This document shows, in pieces, positions 52,574 through 62,105 of a stretch of DNA of 64,000 nucleotides. The position numbers were made by a program, and so were the translations under genes. Within the stretch, counting starts at the first letter, position 1. Every line of letters starts with the position of its first letter. The notes under the pieces were generated by a model, which ran no database searches, was not told where the DNA came from, and saw nothing but the letters and a program-made list of their open reading frames with translations. The stretch spans positions 281,604 to 345,603 of the forward strand of contig NZ_JANFYZ010000004.1 in NCBI RefSeq assembly GCF_024460775.1, in the 5' to 3' direction. This DNA comes from Desulfovibrio desulfuricans (lineage in GTDB: Bacteria; Desulfobacterota; Desulfovibrionia; Desulfovibrionales; Desulfovibrionaceae).

Positions 52574-53559
52574 TCTTTATGGGAACGCCCGAGTTTGCCG
52601 CCGCCAGCCTGAAAAGGCTGGCGGCCTGGCCTCGTGGCGAAATAGTGGCGGTATACACCCAGCCGGACAGACCAGCAGGGCGCGGCCACAAACTTGCTGA
52701 ATCTCCTGTAAAAAAGCTCGCCTTGCAACTTGGCCTGCCCGTCATGCAGCCTGCCAGCCTGAAGGGTGCAGAAGCCCAGGCGGAGCTGGCGGCTTTCAAA
52801 CCAGACCTGCTGGCTGTGGCGGCCTATGGCCTCATTTTGCCGGACGCTGTCCTTGCCATGCCCACGCTTGATACCATCAACGTGCATGCTTCGCTTTTGC
52901 CTGGCCTGCGTGGTGCTGCCCCTATTCAGCGGGCAGTGATGGAAGGCTGGCATCCTGACGCCCGAGCTGGCATTTCCATTATGCGCATTGTGCGCAAGCT
53001 CGATGCGGGGCCGGTTTTCGCCACCGATGGCCTGCCCATCGGTGAGCATACGGCCGGTTCCCTGCACGATGCCCTTGCAGGAATTGGCGCAGAACTGCTT
53101 GTGCGCGTTTTTGATGATATTCTTGATGGCAAGGCACAGGCTGTGGATCAGGACGATGCTCTCGCCACCTACGCTCCTAAAATTTCCAAGGAAGACGGCT
53201 TTATCGACTGGTCGCTTCCTGTCGTGCAGGTACATGCGCGGGTGCGGGGTGTTACCCCGTGGCCAGGTGCGCGTGCTGTGCTTGAAACTGTTGATTCCGA
53301 TGGCAAGCAACGCGACCCCCTTTCGCTCATTCTTGCTCCTGGCAGGGTGGGGCAATCTGCACAAGGCCATGTTCCGGGTACATTGCGGATCGATGCTGAG
53401 GGGTTGAGCATTGCCTGCGCTGATTGCTGGTATGTGCTGTCTACGGTCAAGCCTCAAGGGAAAAAAGAGATGTCCGTGCGTGATCTGCTCAACGGAGTGT
53501 TGCGCGGGTTGCCAAGGGGTGTTTGCGGTCTGGCAAGAGCTCCTGAACCAGGGGAGTAA
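52546..53559 (+). CDS. fmt: Methionyl-tRNA formyltransferase
   Basis: Formylates initiator Met-tRNA using 10-formyl-tetrahydrofolate, which FolD (at 18.7 kb) helps supply. The 337 residues show RIVFMGTPEFAAASL, the active-site NVHASLLPGLRGAAPIQ, and a C-terminal OB-like domain with VRGVTPWPGA. AAGGTG inside def precedes the ATG. A strong terminator follows 30 bases after the stop. Confidence 0.97.
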   Translation: MAQTKKCRIVFMGTPEFAAASLKRLAAWPRGEIVAVYTQPDRPAGRGHKLAESPVKKLALQLGLPVMQPASLKGAEAQAELAAFKPDLLAVAAYGLILPDAVLAMPTLDTINVHASLLPGLRGAAPIQRAVMEGWHPDARAGISIMRIVRKLDAGPVFATDGLPIGEHTAGSLHDALAGIGAELLVRVFDDILDGKAQAVDQDDALATYAPKISKEDGFIDWSLPVVQVHARVRGVTPWPGARAVLETVDSDGKQRDPLSLILAPGRVGQSAQGHVPGTLRIDAEGLSIACADCWYVLSTVKPQGKKEMSVRDLLNGVLRGLPRGVCGLARAPEPGE

Positions 53560-53589
53560 TGTCTTTTTTCCGCAATGGGTATTTTTAAT

Positions 53590-53614
53590 GAGGCTCTTTT
53601 GAGCCTCGTTTTTT
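53590..53614 (+). terminator. Terminator after fmt
   Basis: GAGGCTC (53590-53596) pairs with GAGCCTC (53601-53607) around TTTT and is followed by GTTTTTTC, a classic form. It ends the long gyrA-purF-hisS-aspS-def-fmt stretch. Confidence 0.92.
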
Positions 53615-53727
53615 CTTTTTTTGACCTATGCATCATGTTGCGTGCTTGCGCTTTTCATAAGGGCAGTTTTGTGCGATTTTTAGGCTCAAGGCTATTTTTT
53701 GCTTCTGACTCATCAAACCGAGGTCAC

Positions 53728-54546
53728 ATGTTTCGTAAGTCGCCCTTTTCTTTGCCGCCAGAGCAGTATGGTGGTGCGCGAAAGCGCGTTTTTATCGGGC
53801 TCATGCTGGCCTCGTGCCTTCTGCTGTGCCTCGGGGTTGCGTTTTTTCTTATTTTGCCGTGGGTTGGTTTTTTTTCTACGCAACACTGGCTGCCTACGCT
53901 GAGCATGGGTTTTGGTTTTGTTGTTATCATCGCCTTGTTATGGCTCTGCATTATTCTTATATTTCATATTTATACGGGTAAATCTCTTCCTGGTGTAGAC
54001 AGTGTGCGGCATGTCACCATCCGTCTGTTTTTTCCACTTATGGAATTGCTTGCAAAGGCAGTTGGTATTGACAGAGGAAGAGTGCGGCGCAGCTTTATCA
54101 AGGTGAACAACGAACTGGTGCTTGCCAGTGGCTGTACGGCGCAGCCGCAGGAGCTTTTGCTGCTTTTACCGCATTGCGTTCAGCAGGCCTTGTGCCCCCA
54201 GCGGCTTGTTCATAATCCGGACAACTGTCAGCGTTGCGGCAAATGCCCGGTTGGTGAGTTACTTGCTTTGAGGGACAAATATGGCGTGCGGCTTGCCATT
54301 GCCACGGGCGGCACCATTGCCCGCCGCATTGTGGTGCAAACGCGCCCGCGCTGCATTATTGCTGTTGCTTGCGAACGTGACCTTACATCCGGCATTCAGG
54401 ACAGTTATCCTTTGCCAGTTTTTGGCGTTCTCAACCAGAGGCCGCATGGGCCGTGCGTTGATACGCTTGTGCCTATGAAGGCACTGGAAGACGCCGTACG
54501 GATTTTTCTTGGCCTTTCTCAACCCTTGCATCAGGGCAGGGCATAA
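53728..54546 (+). CDS. DUF116 membrane protein
   Basis: A 272-residue protein with two N-terminal membrane segments (about 20-42 and 55-80) and a cytoplasmic DUF116 domain. The domain is rich in conserved cysteines (LPHCVQQALCPQR, NCQRCGKCPVGEL, PRCIIAVACERDL, HGPCVDT), suggesting a metal or Fe-S site. I chose ATG 53728, preceded by GAGG; a longer frame begins inside the upstream terminator. It lies next to fmt and rsmB, a neighbourhood I believe is common in sulfate reducers. The function is unknown. Confidence 0.88.
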   Translation: MFRKSPFSLPPEQYGGARKRVFIGLMLASCLLLCLGVAFFLILPWVGFFSTQHWLPTLSMGFGFVVIIALLWLCIILIFHIYTGKSLPGVDSVRHVTIRLFFPLMELLAKAVGIDRGRVRRSFIKVNNELVLASGCTAQPQELLLLLPHCVQQALCPQRLVHNPDNCQRCGKCPVGELLALRDKYGVRLAIATGGTIARRIVVQTRPRCIIAVACERDLTSGIQDSYPLPVFGVLNQRPHGPCVDTLVPMKALEDAVRIFLGLSQPLHQGRA

Positions 54547-54547
54547 T

Positions 54548-55945
54548 ATGGCTAAAATTCGCGTTGCCCAATCTGGCACTGCTGTTGCGCCATTGCCTGG
54601 GAAAATTCGCAAGCTTTCCCCCACGGCACGTCACTGCGCGCTGTGGGCCTTATTGTTGGTTGATTCCGGCATGACAGCCCAGCAGGCGCTTGCAACGGCA
54701 TTCTCCAGCGCTTCATCTGTGGCTTGCAGCGCAGAATCTTCAGGACTTGCCCCGGTTGAGCGCAATCTGTGCTCAGAGCTTGTATACGGATACTTGCGAA
54801 CGGAACTTCGCATTGCGTTTATTTTGTCCAGAGTGTTGCCGCGCCCCCAATCTTTGCCGCACCCTCTTCTGCATGTGCTGGGCCTTGCGGTATATGGCCT
54901 GCTTTTTCAGGACAAGGTGCCGGATCATGCCGCTGTTTTTAGCGCTGTAGAGACTGCACAGGCCTTGTACGGTCAAGGGTTGGCCCGTGTAGCCAACGGG
55001 GCCTTGCGTTCAGTACAGCGCCTTGCAGACGCCCCCATGCATGAGGATTTTTATCTGCCGCACGGCGCGGAAGCCGGATGCGCGGAGCACATGGCGCTTT
55101 TCTATTCTTTGCCGCTGTGGATCATGGGGCACTGGTACAAGCACTACGGGCGCGATGCTGCCTTGCAGCTTGCCCGCCGGTCGTTTGATCGACCCTGGAG
55201 TGCAGTGCGCGTAAATGCACAGTATTCCGCTGCCATGTCATTGCGAGAGGCACTGCTTGCCAGTGGAGGCGAAGCGGTAGGGCAGTGGGGGATTGCTTTT
55301 GCGCCGGGTGCACAGCCGTCTGCTGTTTGTGGTCAGTCCTTGCACGACTTGCACCGCGAAGGCGCGCTTTCGTATCAATCCGCAGGTTCGCAGCTTGTTC
55401 TTGAAGAGCTTGGCCTCTATGGTTGGGAAAAACCCGTTTGGGATGTCTGCGCTGGTTTTGGCGGCAAGACTGTTGCCCTGCTTGAGCGGAGGATTGTGGT
55501 TCCTTTAGCCACAGACCGCAGCATGCAGCGCCTTGCGGGCTTGCCGGGGCAGTGCTCGCGGCTGGGACTTGGCTGTCCGTCTGTTGCCCTAACCGATGCA
55601 GTCAAACCACCCCTTGAACATTGGGATGGTCATATGCTTGTGGATGCTCCCTGTTCCGGGCTTGGCGTGCTTGCCCGCAGGCCTGATATCCGCCGTAGGC
55701 CCCCACACGAGGGCAATAGCCATGAGGGATTGCAGCAATCCATATTGTTCAGTCTTGCGGCAAAGATGCGGCCGGGATGCCAGATGGCCTATATTACCTG
55801 TACGCTGCGGCCCAATGAGAATGAAAAGCAGATTGAGCACCTTGTGCGCGAATCAGATGGTCTGCAGGTGCTCAGGCAGTGGCAGACTCCACATGAGCAC
55901 CCCTGGCTTGAGGGCATGTATGGCGCTTTGCTACGTAAGGTTTGA
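54548..55945 (+). CDS. rsmB: RsmB-like RNA cytosine-C5 methyltransferase
   Basis: A 465-residue protein with an N-terminal NusB-like RNA-binding domain (about 25-165) and a SAM-dependent methyltransferase domain. RsmB methylates C967 of 16S rRNA. The methyltransferase domain has DVCAGFGGKTVALLE (SAM loop) and the two catalytic Cys segments DAPCSGLGVLARRPD and ITCTLRPNENE. The SAM loop is less canonical than in E. coli, which has PGGKT where this has FGGKT. It starts two bases after the DUF116 gene, so the two are one transcript. Confidence 0.9.
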   Translation: MAKIRVAQSGTAVAPLPGKIRKLSPTARHCALWALLLVDSGMTAQQALATAFSSASSVACSAESSGLAPVERNLCSELVYGYLRTELRIAFILSRVLPRPQSLPHPLLHVLGLAVYGLLFQDKVPDHAAVFSAVETAQALYGQGLARVANGALRSVQRLADAPMHEDFYLPHGAEAGCAEHMALFYSLPLWIMGHWYKHYGRDAALQLARRSFDRPWSAVRVNAQYSAAMSLREALLASGGEAVGQWGIAFAPGAQPSAVCGQSLHDLHREGALSYQSAGSQLVLEELGLYGWEKPVWDVCAGFGGKTVALLERRIVVPLATDRSMQRLAGLPGQCSRLGLGCPSVALTDAVKPPLEHWDGHMLVDAPCSGLGVLARRPDIRRRPPHEGNSHEGLQQSILFSLAAKMRPGCQMAYITCTLRPNENEKQIEHLVRESDGLQVLRQWQTPHEHPWLEGMYGALLRKV

Positions 55946-55956
55946 TCCCTTTAAAA

Positions 55957-55999
55957 AAAGATAAGCGCAATGCGGAATGTTCCGGTTGCGCTTATCTTT
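55957..55999. terminator. Bidirectional terminator between rsmB and parB
   Basis: A 14-bp perfect stem AAAGATAAGCGCAA (55957-55970) with its complement at 55986-55999 is extended inward by CGGAA/TTCCG. A-rich and T-rich ends let it serve both converging genes. Confidence 0.9.
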
Positions 56000-56042
56000 G
56001 GATTGGCAGGGTATCTGTTCTGCTCGCGTATTTTCCCGCTGC

Positions 56043-56987
56043 TTATCCGGCGGGATTTTCTGTAGATTCTTCTTCAGCTTCCGGCAGGGTCACACCCAGT
56101 TTTTGCAAAAGCTGTTCAAGTTCTTCGCGGCTGCCGTATGCAAACGCAATGCGGCCGCTGTTTTCATCGCCGCTTACCTGCGTTTTGCAGCCAATGCTGG
56201 AGCAAAGATTCATTTGCAACGTCTTGAATTGCGGGCTTTTCTTTCTGGGGGCTTTGGCGCGAGGTTGCGGAGTCGTGTCCTCCTGTTCCCATGGCAGGGC
56301 GTTGTGCCCACGCCAGAAGGCGGCTGCGTCTTCTGCTTCGCGCACGGTCAGTTTGTGGCTCAGGATGCGCTGGCGCAACGCTTCGGAAGCAATGGGCGCA
56401 TCAATGCCCAGCAGGCAGCGCGCGTGCCCCGCGCTGAGCAATCCGGCCTGAATGTCGGCCCGTGCAGTTGCGCTCAGTTGCAGCAAACGCAATGCGTTGG
56501 CGATTGCTGGGCGGCTTTTGCCAAGTCGACTTGCCAGTTCCTCCTGCGTTAGCTCCAGGGCATCCCGCAAGGCCTGGAGGGCTTCGGCTTCTTCAATGGG
56601 GTTGAGGTCTTCGCGCTGCAAGTTTTCAATAAGAGCAGCAGCCATGACCTCTTTATCGCTCAACTGGCGCACATAAACGGGTACTTCTTTGAGACCTGCC
56701 AGTTGCGCTGCCCGCCAGCGGCGCTCGCCCGCAACAATCTGGTAGGTATTTTCGCTGCCCAGCGGACGTACCAGCAGCGGCTGGATAATCCCCTGCGATT
56801 TGATGGAATCGGCCAGTTCCCGCAATGCGGCATCGTCAAAGTGCCTGCGCGGCTGATTGGGGTTGGGGTGCAAGGCCGTAATCGGCATCAGGTTAACAGC
56901 GCTCTCCTGCCCTTGCGGTTCCTGCTTTGGCGCGGTTCCGCCAAACAGTGCGTCAAGCCCTCTGCCCAATCCCTTGCTGCTGCTCAT
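56043..56987 (-). CDS. parB: Chromosome-partitioning protein ParB
   Basis: ParB binds parS sites, spreads on DNA as a CTP-dependent clamp and works with ParA in origin segregation. The 314 residues have the N-terminal ParA-contact peptide (KGLGRGLDALFGG), the CTP-binding/sulfiredoxin-like domain with IVAGERRWRAA and ENLQREDLNPIEEA, a helix-turn-helix (QEELASRLGKSRPAIANALRLL) and a C-terminal dimerisation domain. GGAGGG precedes the ATG. It is separated from parA by a gene on the other strand. Confidence 0.96.
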   Translation of the reverse strand: MSSSKGLGRGLDALFGGTAPKQEPQGQESAVNLMPITALHPNPNQPRRHFDDAALRELADSIKSQGIIQPLLVRPLGSENTYQIVAGERRWRAAQLAGLKEVPVYVRQLSDKEVMAAALIENLQREDLNPIEEAEALQALRDALELTQEELASRLGKSRPAIANALRLLQLSATARADIQAGLLSAGHARCLLGIDAPIASEALRQRILSHKLTVREAEDAAAFWRGHNALPWEQEDTTPQPRAKAPRKKSPQFKTLQMNLCSSIGCKTQVSGDENSGRIAFAYGSREELEQLLQKLGVTLPEAEEESTENPAG

Positions 56988-57381
56988 TTTTATCCCTCCA
57001 GCATAAGCTGTGGTTGCGGCAATACAACCATTGTTCCGGACCCCAGTGGTGCAGGTCCGTTGTCATTGCGGATTGCCGTTTCGACAAACCGCTTGTGTGA
57101 TTGCCTTCATTCAAAATTTGTATGTGCTAAACTTTTGCTGCACGTTGCAGGGGCTTTTTAAGGGGCGCAACCTTGTTGTGCAAACCACCTGCACTTCGTT
57201 GCAGTCTCCTTGACATTTGCCCTTGGGGCGCGGCACCTTATGCGCTATTGTTTTCTGGCAGAAATCTGCCTGGCTGTTTTTGTTGCGCAATGGGCAGTAT
57301 TTTGCTCTTGCGCGAGGCGTATCTTTTTTGCTCCAAAGTTCGACTTTGGTTTGGCCCCGCTTTTTACTTCAAGGACTCGTC
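56988..57381. other. Non-coding region upstream of parB and the zinc-ribbon gene
   Basis: About 390 bases between two divergent genes. Reading frames here lack ribosome sites and family resemblance. The region must carry both promoters, but I cannot assign them with confidence. Confidence 0.4.
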
Positions 57382-57786
57382 ATGCAGGATAACCCGCAGC
57401 TTCAGTATATCACCGATATCAAGGGCAATATTTCTTCTGTGATCATTCCCTGGCCCCTCTGGGAAAAAATGGAACCCAAGGTTCGCAGCATTTTGGCAGC
57501 CGACGCAAAGCCGCAAGAACTCGAACAGACCGCCGGCCCGCTGGAAAGTTTTGAAGAGCTTATGAAGTTTTGGGATTTCAAATATCCCTACAGCCCTTCA
57601 GTTACCTGCCCCCACTGTGCTGCCAGCACCGAGGATTGGCGCAATGATCCCCAACGTCCGTTTATTCTGACTAATGCGAATATTGGCGGCCTACTTGTTT
57701 TTCATTGCCGTGCATGCGGAACCACAATTCGGCAGAAGCATTTTCACAAGCACGTTGCGGTAGAGCACTCCACCCCAAAAGAATAA
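57382..57786 (+). CDS. Small zinc-ribbon protein encoded between parB and parA
   Basis: A 134-residue protein beginning MQDNPQLQYITDIKGNISSV, with AAGGA six bases before the ATG. The C-terminal third has two Cys pairs, CPHC (about residue 75) and CRAC (about 112), followed by a His-rich stretch (HFHKHVAVEH); this is the pattern of a zinc ribbon. I do not recognise a named family. It is encoded opposite to both par genes and its end lies eight bases from the end of parA. Confidence 0.75.
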   Translation: MQDNPQLQYITDIKGNISSVIIPWPLWEKMEPKVRSILAADAKPQELEQTAGPLESFEELMKFWDFKYPYSPSVTCPHCAASTEDWRNDPQRPFILTNANIGGLLVFHCRACGTTIRQKHFHKHVAVEHSTPKE

Positions 57787-57794
57787 GCCTGTCC

Positions 57795-58628
<834 letters not shown>

Positions 58629-58727
58629 TCAACCATCAGGCGATCCTGTCAGGAGCAGATACGTCAACGAGCATGAAATTTCTGGCTTTGCCGCCATTTC
58701 ATGGTTCACTTGAAGGGAAAAACTTCG

Positions 58728-58743
58728 TGTTTCACATGAAACA
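58728..58743. promoter_or_regulatory. parS centromere site
   Basis: TGTTTCACATGAAACA differs from the universal parS sequence TGTTTCACGTGAAACA by one base in the centre. It lies in the 305-base non-coding gap (58584-58888) upstream of parA. A half-matching copy (GGTTCACTTGAA) sits about 25 bases to the left. The rest of the gap shows no gene. Confidence 0.88.
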
Positions 58744-58888
58744 TGAGGGCGGCGCTGAAAGCTGCAATGGGTTGTTTGTAAAAGAGAGTATTGAGAGCGT
58801 CAAGGCTTAAAGCATATTGAGCAACAAAACTTGCTCCGTAAAGCTAAAGCGCGTAAAAAAATGGCACAATCTCTTGGCTGGAGAAAGT

Positions 58889-59278
58889 ATGGAACTAGCA
58901 AAAGTGCTGTTGGTTGATGACGAATCAGATGTAACGCGAATACTCTCCAAGCGCCTTGGTCGCCGAGGGTATGAGTGCCAATCCGCTGCTAACGGGCAAC
59001 AGGCCGTGGATGCCATGGAGCAGTTCCCCTTTGGCATTGTAATTATGGATGTAAAAATGCCGGTTATGGATGGCATGTCCGCCTTGCAGATTATTCATTC
59101 CCGATGGCCTAAAACTCAGGTGATCTTGCTTTCTGGCCATGCGGACATGCAGCTCGCTGTTCAGGCCATGAGCGAGGGAGCATTTGGTTACCTGATGAAG
59201 CCTGTTGACATTGATGAGCTGCTCTTTAAAATTGAAGATGCCGCTACCCAGATTCGCCTTGAGGCGGAGCAGGGCTAA
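58889..59278 (+). CDS. Single-domain response regulator
   Basis: A 129-residue receiver with no output domain. All working residues are there: Asp10-Asp11, phospho-accepting Asp54 (VIMDVKMP), Ser82 and Lys104 (LMKPVD). It could pass phosphate on in a relay or act through protein contacts. No kinase is encoded beside it. I chose ATG 58889, preceded by GGAGAAAG; a longer frame adds 24 unlike residues. The next gene follows after 28 bases. Confidence 0.92.
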   Translation: MELAKVLLVDDESDVTRILSKRLGRRGYECQSAANGQQAVDAMEQFPFGIVIMDVKMPVMDGMSALQIIHSRWPKTQVILLSGHADMQLAVQAMSEGAFGYLMKPVDIDELLFKIEDAATQIRLEAEQG

Positions 59279-59306
59279 GTGAGAGCGCAGAAAATAAGGA
59301 TAGTGT

Positions 59307-60113
59307 ATGCTTAGTAAAAAATTGATGGCGTCCTTTATATTGGCCTCTAGCATGGCTGCTGGGATTGTGCCCGGCATGAGCGCCGTTGCAAATGCTGTGG
59401 AAGTCACGGAAGAAAATCTGCCAAAACTGCTTGAAAAGCTGTTCCGTGAGCGGCCAGAACTGGTCATGGATGTGCTGCGCAGGCAAAGCGAATCTGTACT
59501 TGATATCGCACAGCAGGGGTCAAATCTGCGCCGTCAGCACAGCCTTGAGGCCCAGTGGGCGCAGGATATGAAGGTGACCAAAACGGTTAAAACAGAGGGC
59601 CGTCCGGTCATGGGATCACCCAAGGCCAAGGTGCGCATTGTGGCTTTTTCTGATTTTACCTGCCACTTTTGCCAGCAGGCCTCCAAAACTGTGGACGTGA
59701 TTTTGCAGGAATACGGCAAAGACGTGAGCCTTGTTTTCAAAAACATGCCTTTGGACGACAAAGGGCCAGCCAACATTGCCTCAGCATATTTTGTAGCCAT
59801 ATCCCAGCAGAGTGAAGAAAAGGCCTGGCAGTTCTACAAGGCTCTGTTTGCAGACAGGGACAAGCTGATTGCCGAGGGTGAAACCTTTTTGAAAAAGACT
59901 GCCGAAGGCCTTGGCGTGGACATGAAGCGCCTTGCCAAGGATGTACACAGCAAAAAGGTTACAGACATCATTGCCGAAGATCAGATGGATGCCCAAAAGC
60001 TCGGCATTGAAGGGACTCCGTATTTTCTTGTGAACAACCTTGTGGTTCGCGGAGCTCTGCCGCTTGATCTCTTTAAGAGCGCTATTGATATGGCGCTGAA
60101 AAACAGCAAGTAG
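59307..60113 (+). CDS. DsbA-family periplasmic thiol-disulfide oxidoreductase
   Basis: A 268-residue exported protein: signal peptide about 1-30 (ends AVANA), a helical region of about 60 residues with many charged residues, then a thioredoxin fold. The active site is Cys119-His-Phe-Cys122 in FSDFTCHFC, and the cis-Pro loop reads GTPYFLV. This is the Com1/BDB type of DsbA-like protein. It could form or isomerise disulfides in the periplasm, where the HdeA-like protein with its two cysteines is a possible client. AAGGA precedes the ATG. The GNAT gene follows three bases after. Confidence 0.9.
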   Translation: MLSKKLMASFILASSMAAGIVPGMSAVANAVEVTEENLPKLLEKLFRERPELVMDVLRRQSESVLDIAQQGSNLRRQHSLEAQWAQDMKVTKTVKTEGRPVMGSPKAKVRIVAFSDFTCHFCQQASKTVDVILQEYGKDVSLVFKNMPLDDKGPANIASAYFVAISQQSEEKAWQFYKALFADRDKLIAEGETFLKKTAEGLGVDMKRLAKDVHSKKVTDIIAEDQMDAQKLGIEGTPYFLVNNLVVRGALPLDLFKSAIDMALKNSK

Positions 60114-60116
60114 CAC

Positions 60117-60581
60117 ATGGCAATCCTGCCAGTTACAGAATCCGACTTGCCGCAAATACTGGCCTTGCAAAAGGCCGCATTTGAAAGCGAAGCGAGGCAA
60201 GTAGAAAATTGGGATATTCCGCCTCTCACGCAAACGCTTGAAGATCTGGTGGAGGAATGGCGCGTTGGCGTCATGCTCAAGGCATTGGACGGGCAGACGC
60301 TGGCAGGAACGGTCAGGGCGCACCATGCAGAAGGTACAGCCCACATTGGCCGCCTTGCGGTACTGCCGCAATGGCAAGGCAGGGGCTACGGTTCAGCCTT
60401 GATGACGGCAATTTTGTCCGCAATAAAGGCCGCTCGGTATGAACTCTTCACCAGCGCAAAAAGTGACCGCAACTTGCGGTTATATGAAAAATTTGGTTTT
60501 GTTCCGTACAAAAAGGGCCAAACCGCAAACGGGGTTGAACTGGTCTGGCTGGAAAAAATCAGCAAGCTCGGTGGTGAGTGA
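60117..60581 (+). CDS. GNAT-family N-acetyltransferase
   Basis: A 154-residue acetyltransferase. The acetyl-CoA loop reads QWQGRGYGSALM after the strand IGRLAVLP, and the C-terminal part has NLRLYEKFGFV, both typical of GNAT. The substrate cannot be told. It begins three bases after the DsbA-like gene and lacks a strong ribosome site of its own, so it is probably translated by coupling. Confidence 0.88.
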   Translation: MAILPVTESDLPQILALQKAAFESEARQVENWDIPPLTQTLEDLVEEWRVGVMLKALDGQTLAGTVRAHHAEGTAHIGRLAVLPQWQGRGYGSALMTAILSAIKAARYELFTSAKSDRNLRLYEKFGFVPYKKGQTANGVELVWLEKISKLGGE

Positions 60582-60722
60582 CACGCCTCAGCGTGCTGTT
60601 CTGGCGGAGTATATCCGCAGAGTAGACAGGCGGAGCGGCATGTCAATCAGTCGCGTTACGGTGCGGCAAAAGCGCAACCAGCTCCTGATTTCGATGTGTC
60701 TGGAAACGTAAAAATGACCATG

Positions 60723-60752
60723 AGAAAGGCCGCGCAATTGCGCGGCCTTTCT
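60723..60752. terminator. Bidirectional terminator (30-base perfect palindrome)
   Basis: AGAAAGGCCGCGCAA and its exact complement form an uninterrupted palindrome between the converging GNAT and MerR-like genes. It ends in CCTTTCT on both strands. The T-run is imperfect, but position and strength suggest a shared terminator. The gap 60582-60722 holds no gene I can support. Confidence 0.7.
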
Positions 60753-60768
60753 GCTTGCTTTGGCAAAA

Positions 60769-61353
60769 TTATTCTGACTGTCCTGAACCACCGCGATTGC
60801 GGATAACCTTGGTCATCCATGAGCGCAACTGATCAAGATCGGCTTGTTGCGTTTTTTCGGACGAATCAAGCAAAACACGCAAGTTTGCAACCTCCTGGCG
60901 CAACTGTCCGACCTCTGGCGTATTGCTGCCGCCTGGGGCAGGGAGGCGCTGCACAACAAGTTGCAGCAAATGGGCAATGCCCTCAATAGCGTTTGTCTGG
61001 CGCTCCAGAATCTGAAGCGCGGCGGAAGGGAAAAAGTCATTGCCCGAAGGAACTTCAGCAAGGGCTGTGGAAGAATCAGCATCTGCAACAGCAACGGCAT
61101 TTCGCGGAAAGCGCGCGTTGAGCGCATCTTCAACCGCCGCTGCCGTGCGGGATTTTTGCATCTGTTCAAGCACAGCCGCAATGACATCCAGCGTTTCTCG
61201 GCGATAACGGCGTCTGCGGCCATCGCCAACACTGGGGATAAAATGGGCAAACCGTTTGCAGTAATAGCGGGTGGTGGATTCAGGCAAGGAAAAATGGCGC
61301 GAAATATCCGCAATACTCAACAGGCTTTCAGCAACTACAGCCTTGCGAGCCAT
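60769..61353 (-). CDS. MerR-like transcriptional regulator with C-terminal coiled coil
   Basis: A 194-residue protein with an N-terminal MerR-type helix-turn-helix (LLSIADISRHFSLPESTTRYYCKRF) and wing (DGRRRRYRRETLDVIAAVL). A middle Ala/Val-rich linker leads to a C-terminal region (about 130-185) with heptad-like leucines (QLRQEVANLRVLLDSSEKTQQADLDQL broken by polar turns). No metal-binding cysteines of the MerR/CueR kind are seen. GGGAGGAG precedes ATG 61353; a longer frame adds 49 unlike residues. Targets are unknown. Confidence 0.82.
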   Translation of the reverse strand: MARKAVVAESLLSIADISRHFSLPESTTRYYCKRFAHFIPSVGDGRRRRYRRETLDVIAAVLEQMQKSRTAAAVEDALNARFPRNAVAVADADSSTALAEVPSGNDFFPSAALQILERQTNAIEGIAHLLQLVVQRLPAPGGSNTPEVGQLRQEVANLRVLLDSSEKTQQADLDQLRSWMTKVIRNRGGSGQSE

Positions 61354-61525
61354 GTCTCCTCCCGCGTCGGGCAAAGGACGCCTGAAAAACGCTACGAGGC
61401 GCGTCACCCGGCAATTTGAATCGGATAAAAGGAGTGGGCAGAAACAGAAATCAGCAACAAAGTGATTCCGATGTAATTCTTTTTGAAATACTCCAAACAA
61501 AATTTAATAGCAAGTCAGCAAACAG

Positions 61526-61556
61526 AAAAGGCGGTACAGACTGAGCCGTTACCGCC
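61526..61556 (-). terminator. Terminator of the NlpC/P60 gene
   Basis: GGCGGTA (61530-61536) pairs with TACCGCC (61550-61556), and on the minus strand TTTTC follows. It lies 45 bases past the stop codon. Confidence 0.7.
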
Positions 61557-61601
61557 AATAAAATAAACAATTGCGTGATTACGCGGTGGCGCTGCTGCTA
61601 A

Positions 61602-62105
61602 TCAGTACACAACCCGCCTTACCGCGATAAGTTTGTTGCGCCAGTATGGCACATCAAGGCTTTCAACCCTCACATTTTCGCCGCGTCTGGGGCTGTGGAT
61701 AAAGGAATTGCCGCCAGCATATATGCCAGTATGCAGCCCCCTCGGGCCGGAGCTGGTGCGGAAAACAAGGATGTCTCCCTGCCGGGCAGATGAAAGCGGT
61801 ACCTGCTGCCCTGTGTGGGCCTGATCGGATGTTATACGCGGCACTTTTACGCCGTTCTGATTATATGCCCACCAGATCAAACCGGAGCAGTCAAAGCCCT
61901 TTTGCGGTGAGGCTCCGCCAGGTCTGTATTTTTTGCCCATTTGCGTATAGGCCGTTTTAACAACCTTGCGCGCGGATTCAGGTGCTGGCCCGCTATCGGG
62001 CGCGGATCTGAAAGCTCCGCAGCCTGTCAGAAGTACGGCGCATGCCAAGAGCAGCGCAAAATTGCGCCATCTTCGCCAAGTGTTTGAGTGTATTGCTGCT
62101 TCCAT
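61602..62105 (-). CDS. NlpC/P60-family lipoprotein (cell-wall endopeptidase)
   Basis: A 167-residue lipoprotein: a basic N-terminus, a hydrophobic stretch and the lipobox LLTGC (Cys about 28). The NlpC/P60 domain shows the catalytic Cys in GFDCSGLIWWAY, His in GLHTGIYAGG, and the third residue His in FIHSPRRG. It probably cuts peptide stems in peptidoglycan, like E. coli Spr/MepS. I chose ATG 62105 (AGG upstream); a longer frame adds 34 residues before a normal signal peptide. Confidence 0.92.
   Translation of the reverse strand: MEAAIHSNTWRRWRNFALLLACAVLLTGCGAFRSAPDSGPAPESARKVVKTAYTQMGKKYRPGGASPQKGFDCSGLIWWAYNQNGVKVPRITSDQAHTGQQVPLSSARQGDILVFRTSSGPRGLHTGIYAGGNSFIHSPRRGENVRVESLDVPYWRNKLIAVRRVVY

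Noticed and set aside
53575..53727. 51-residue N-terminal extension of the DUF116 protein
   Set aside because: It begins inside the fmt terminator; the ATG at 53728 has its own GAGG site.
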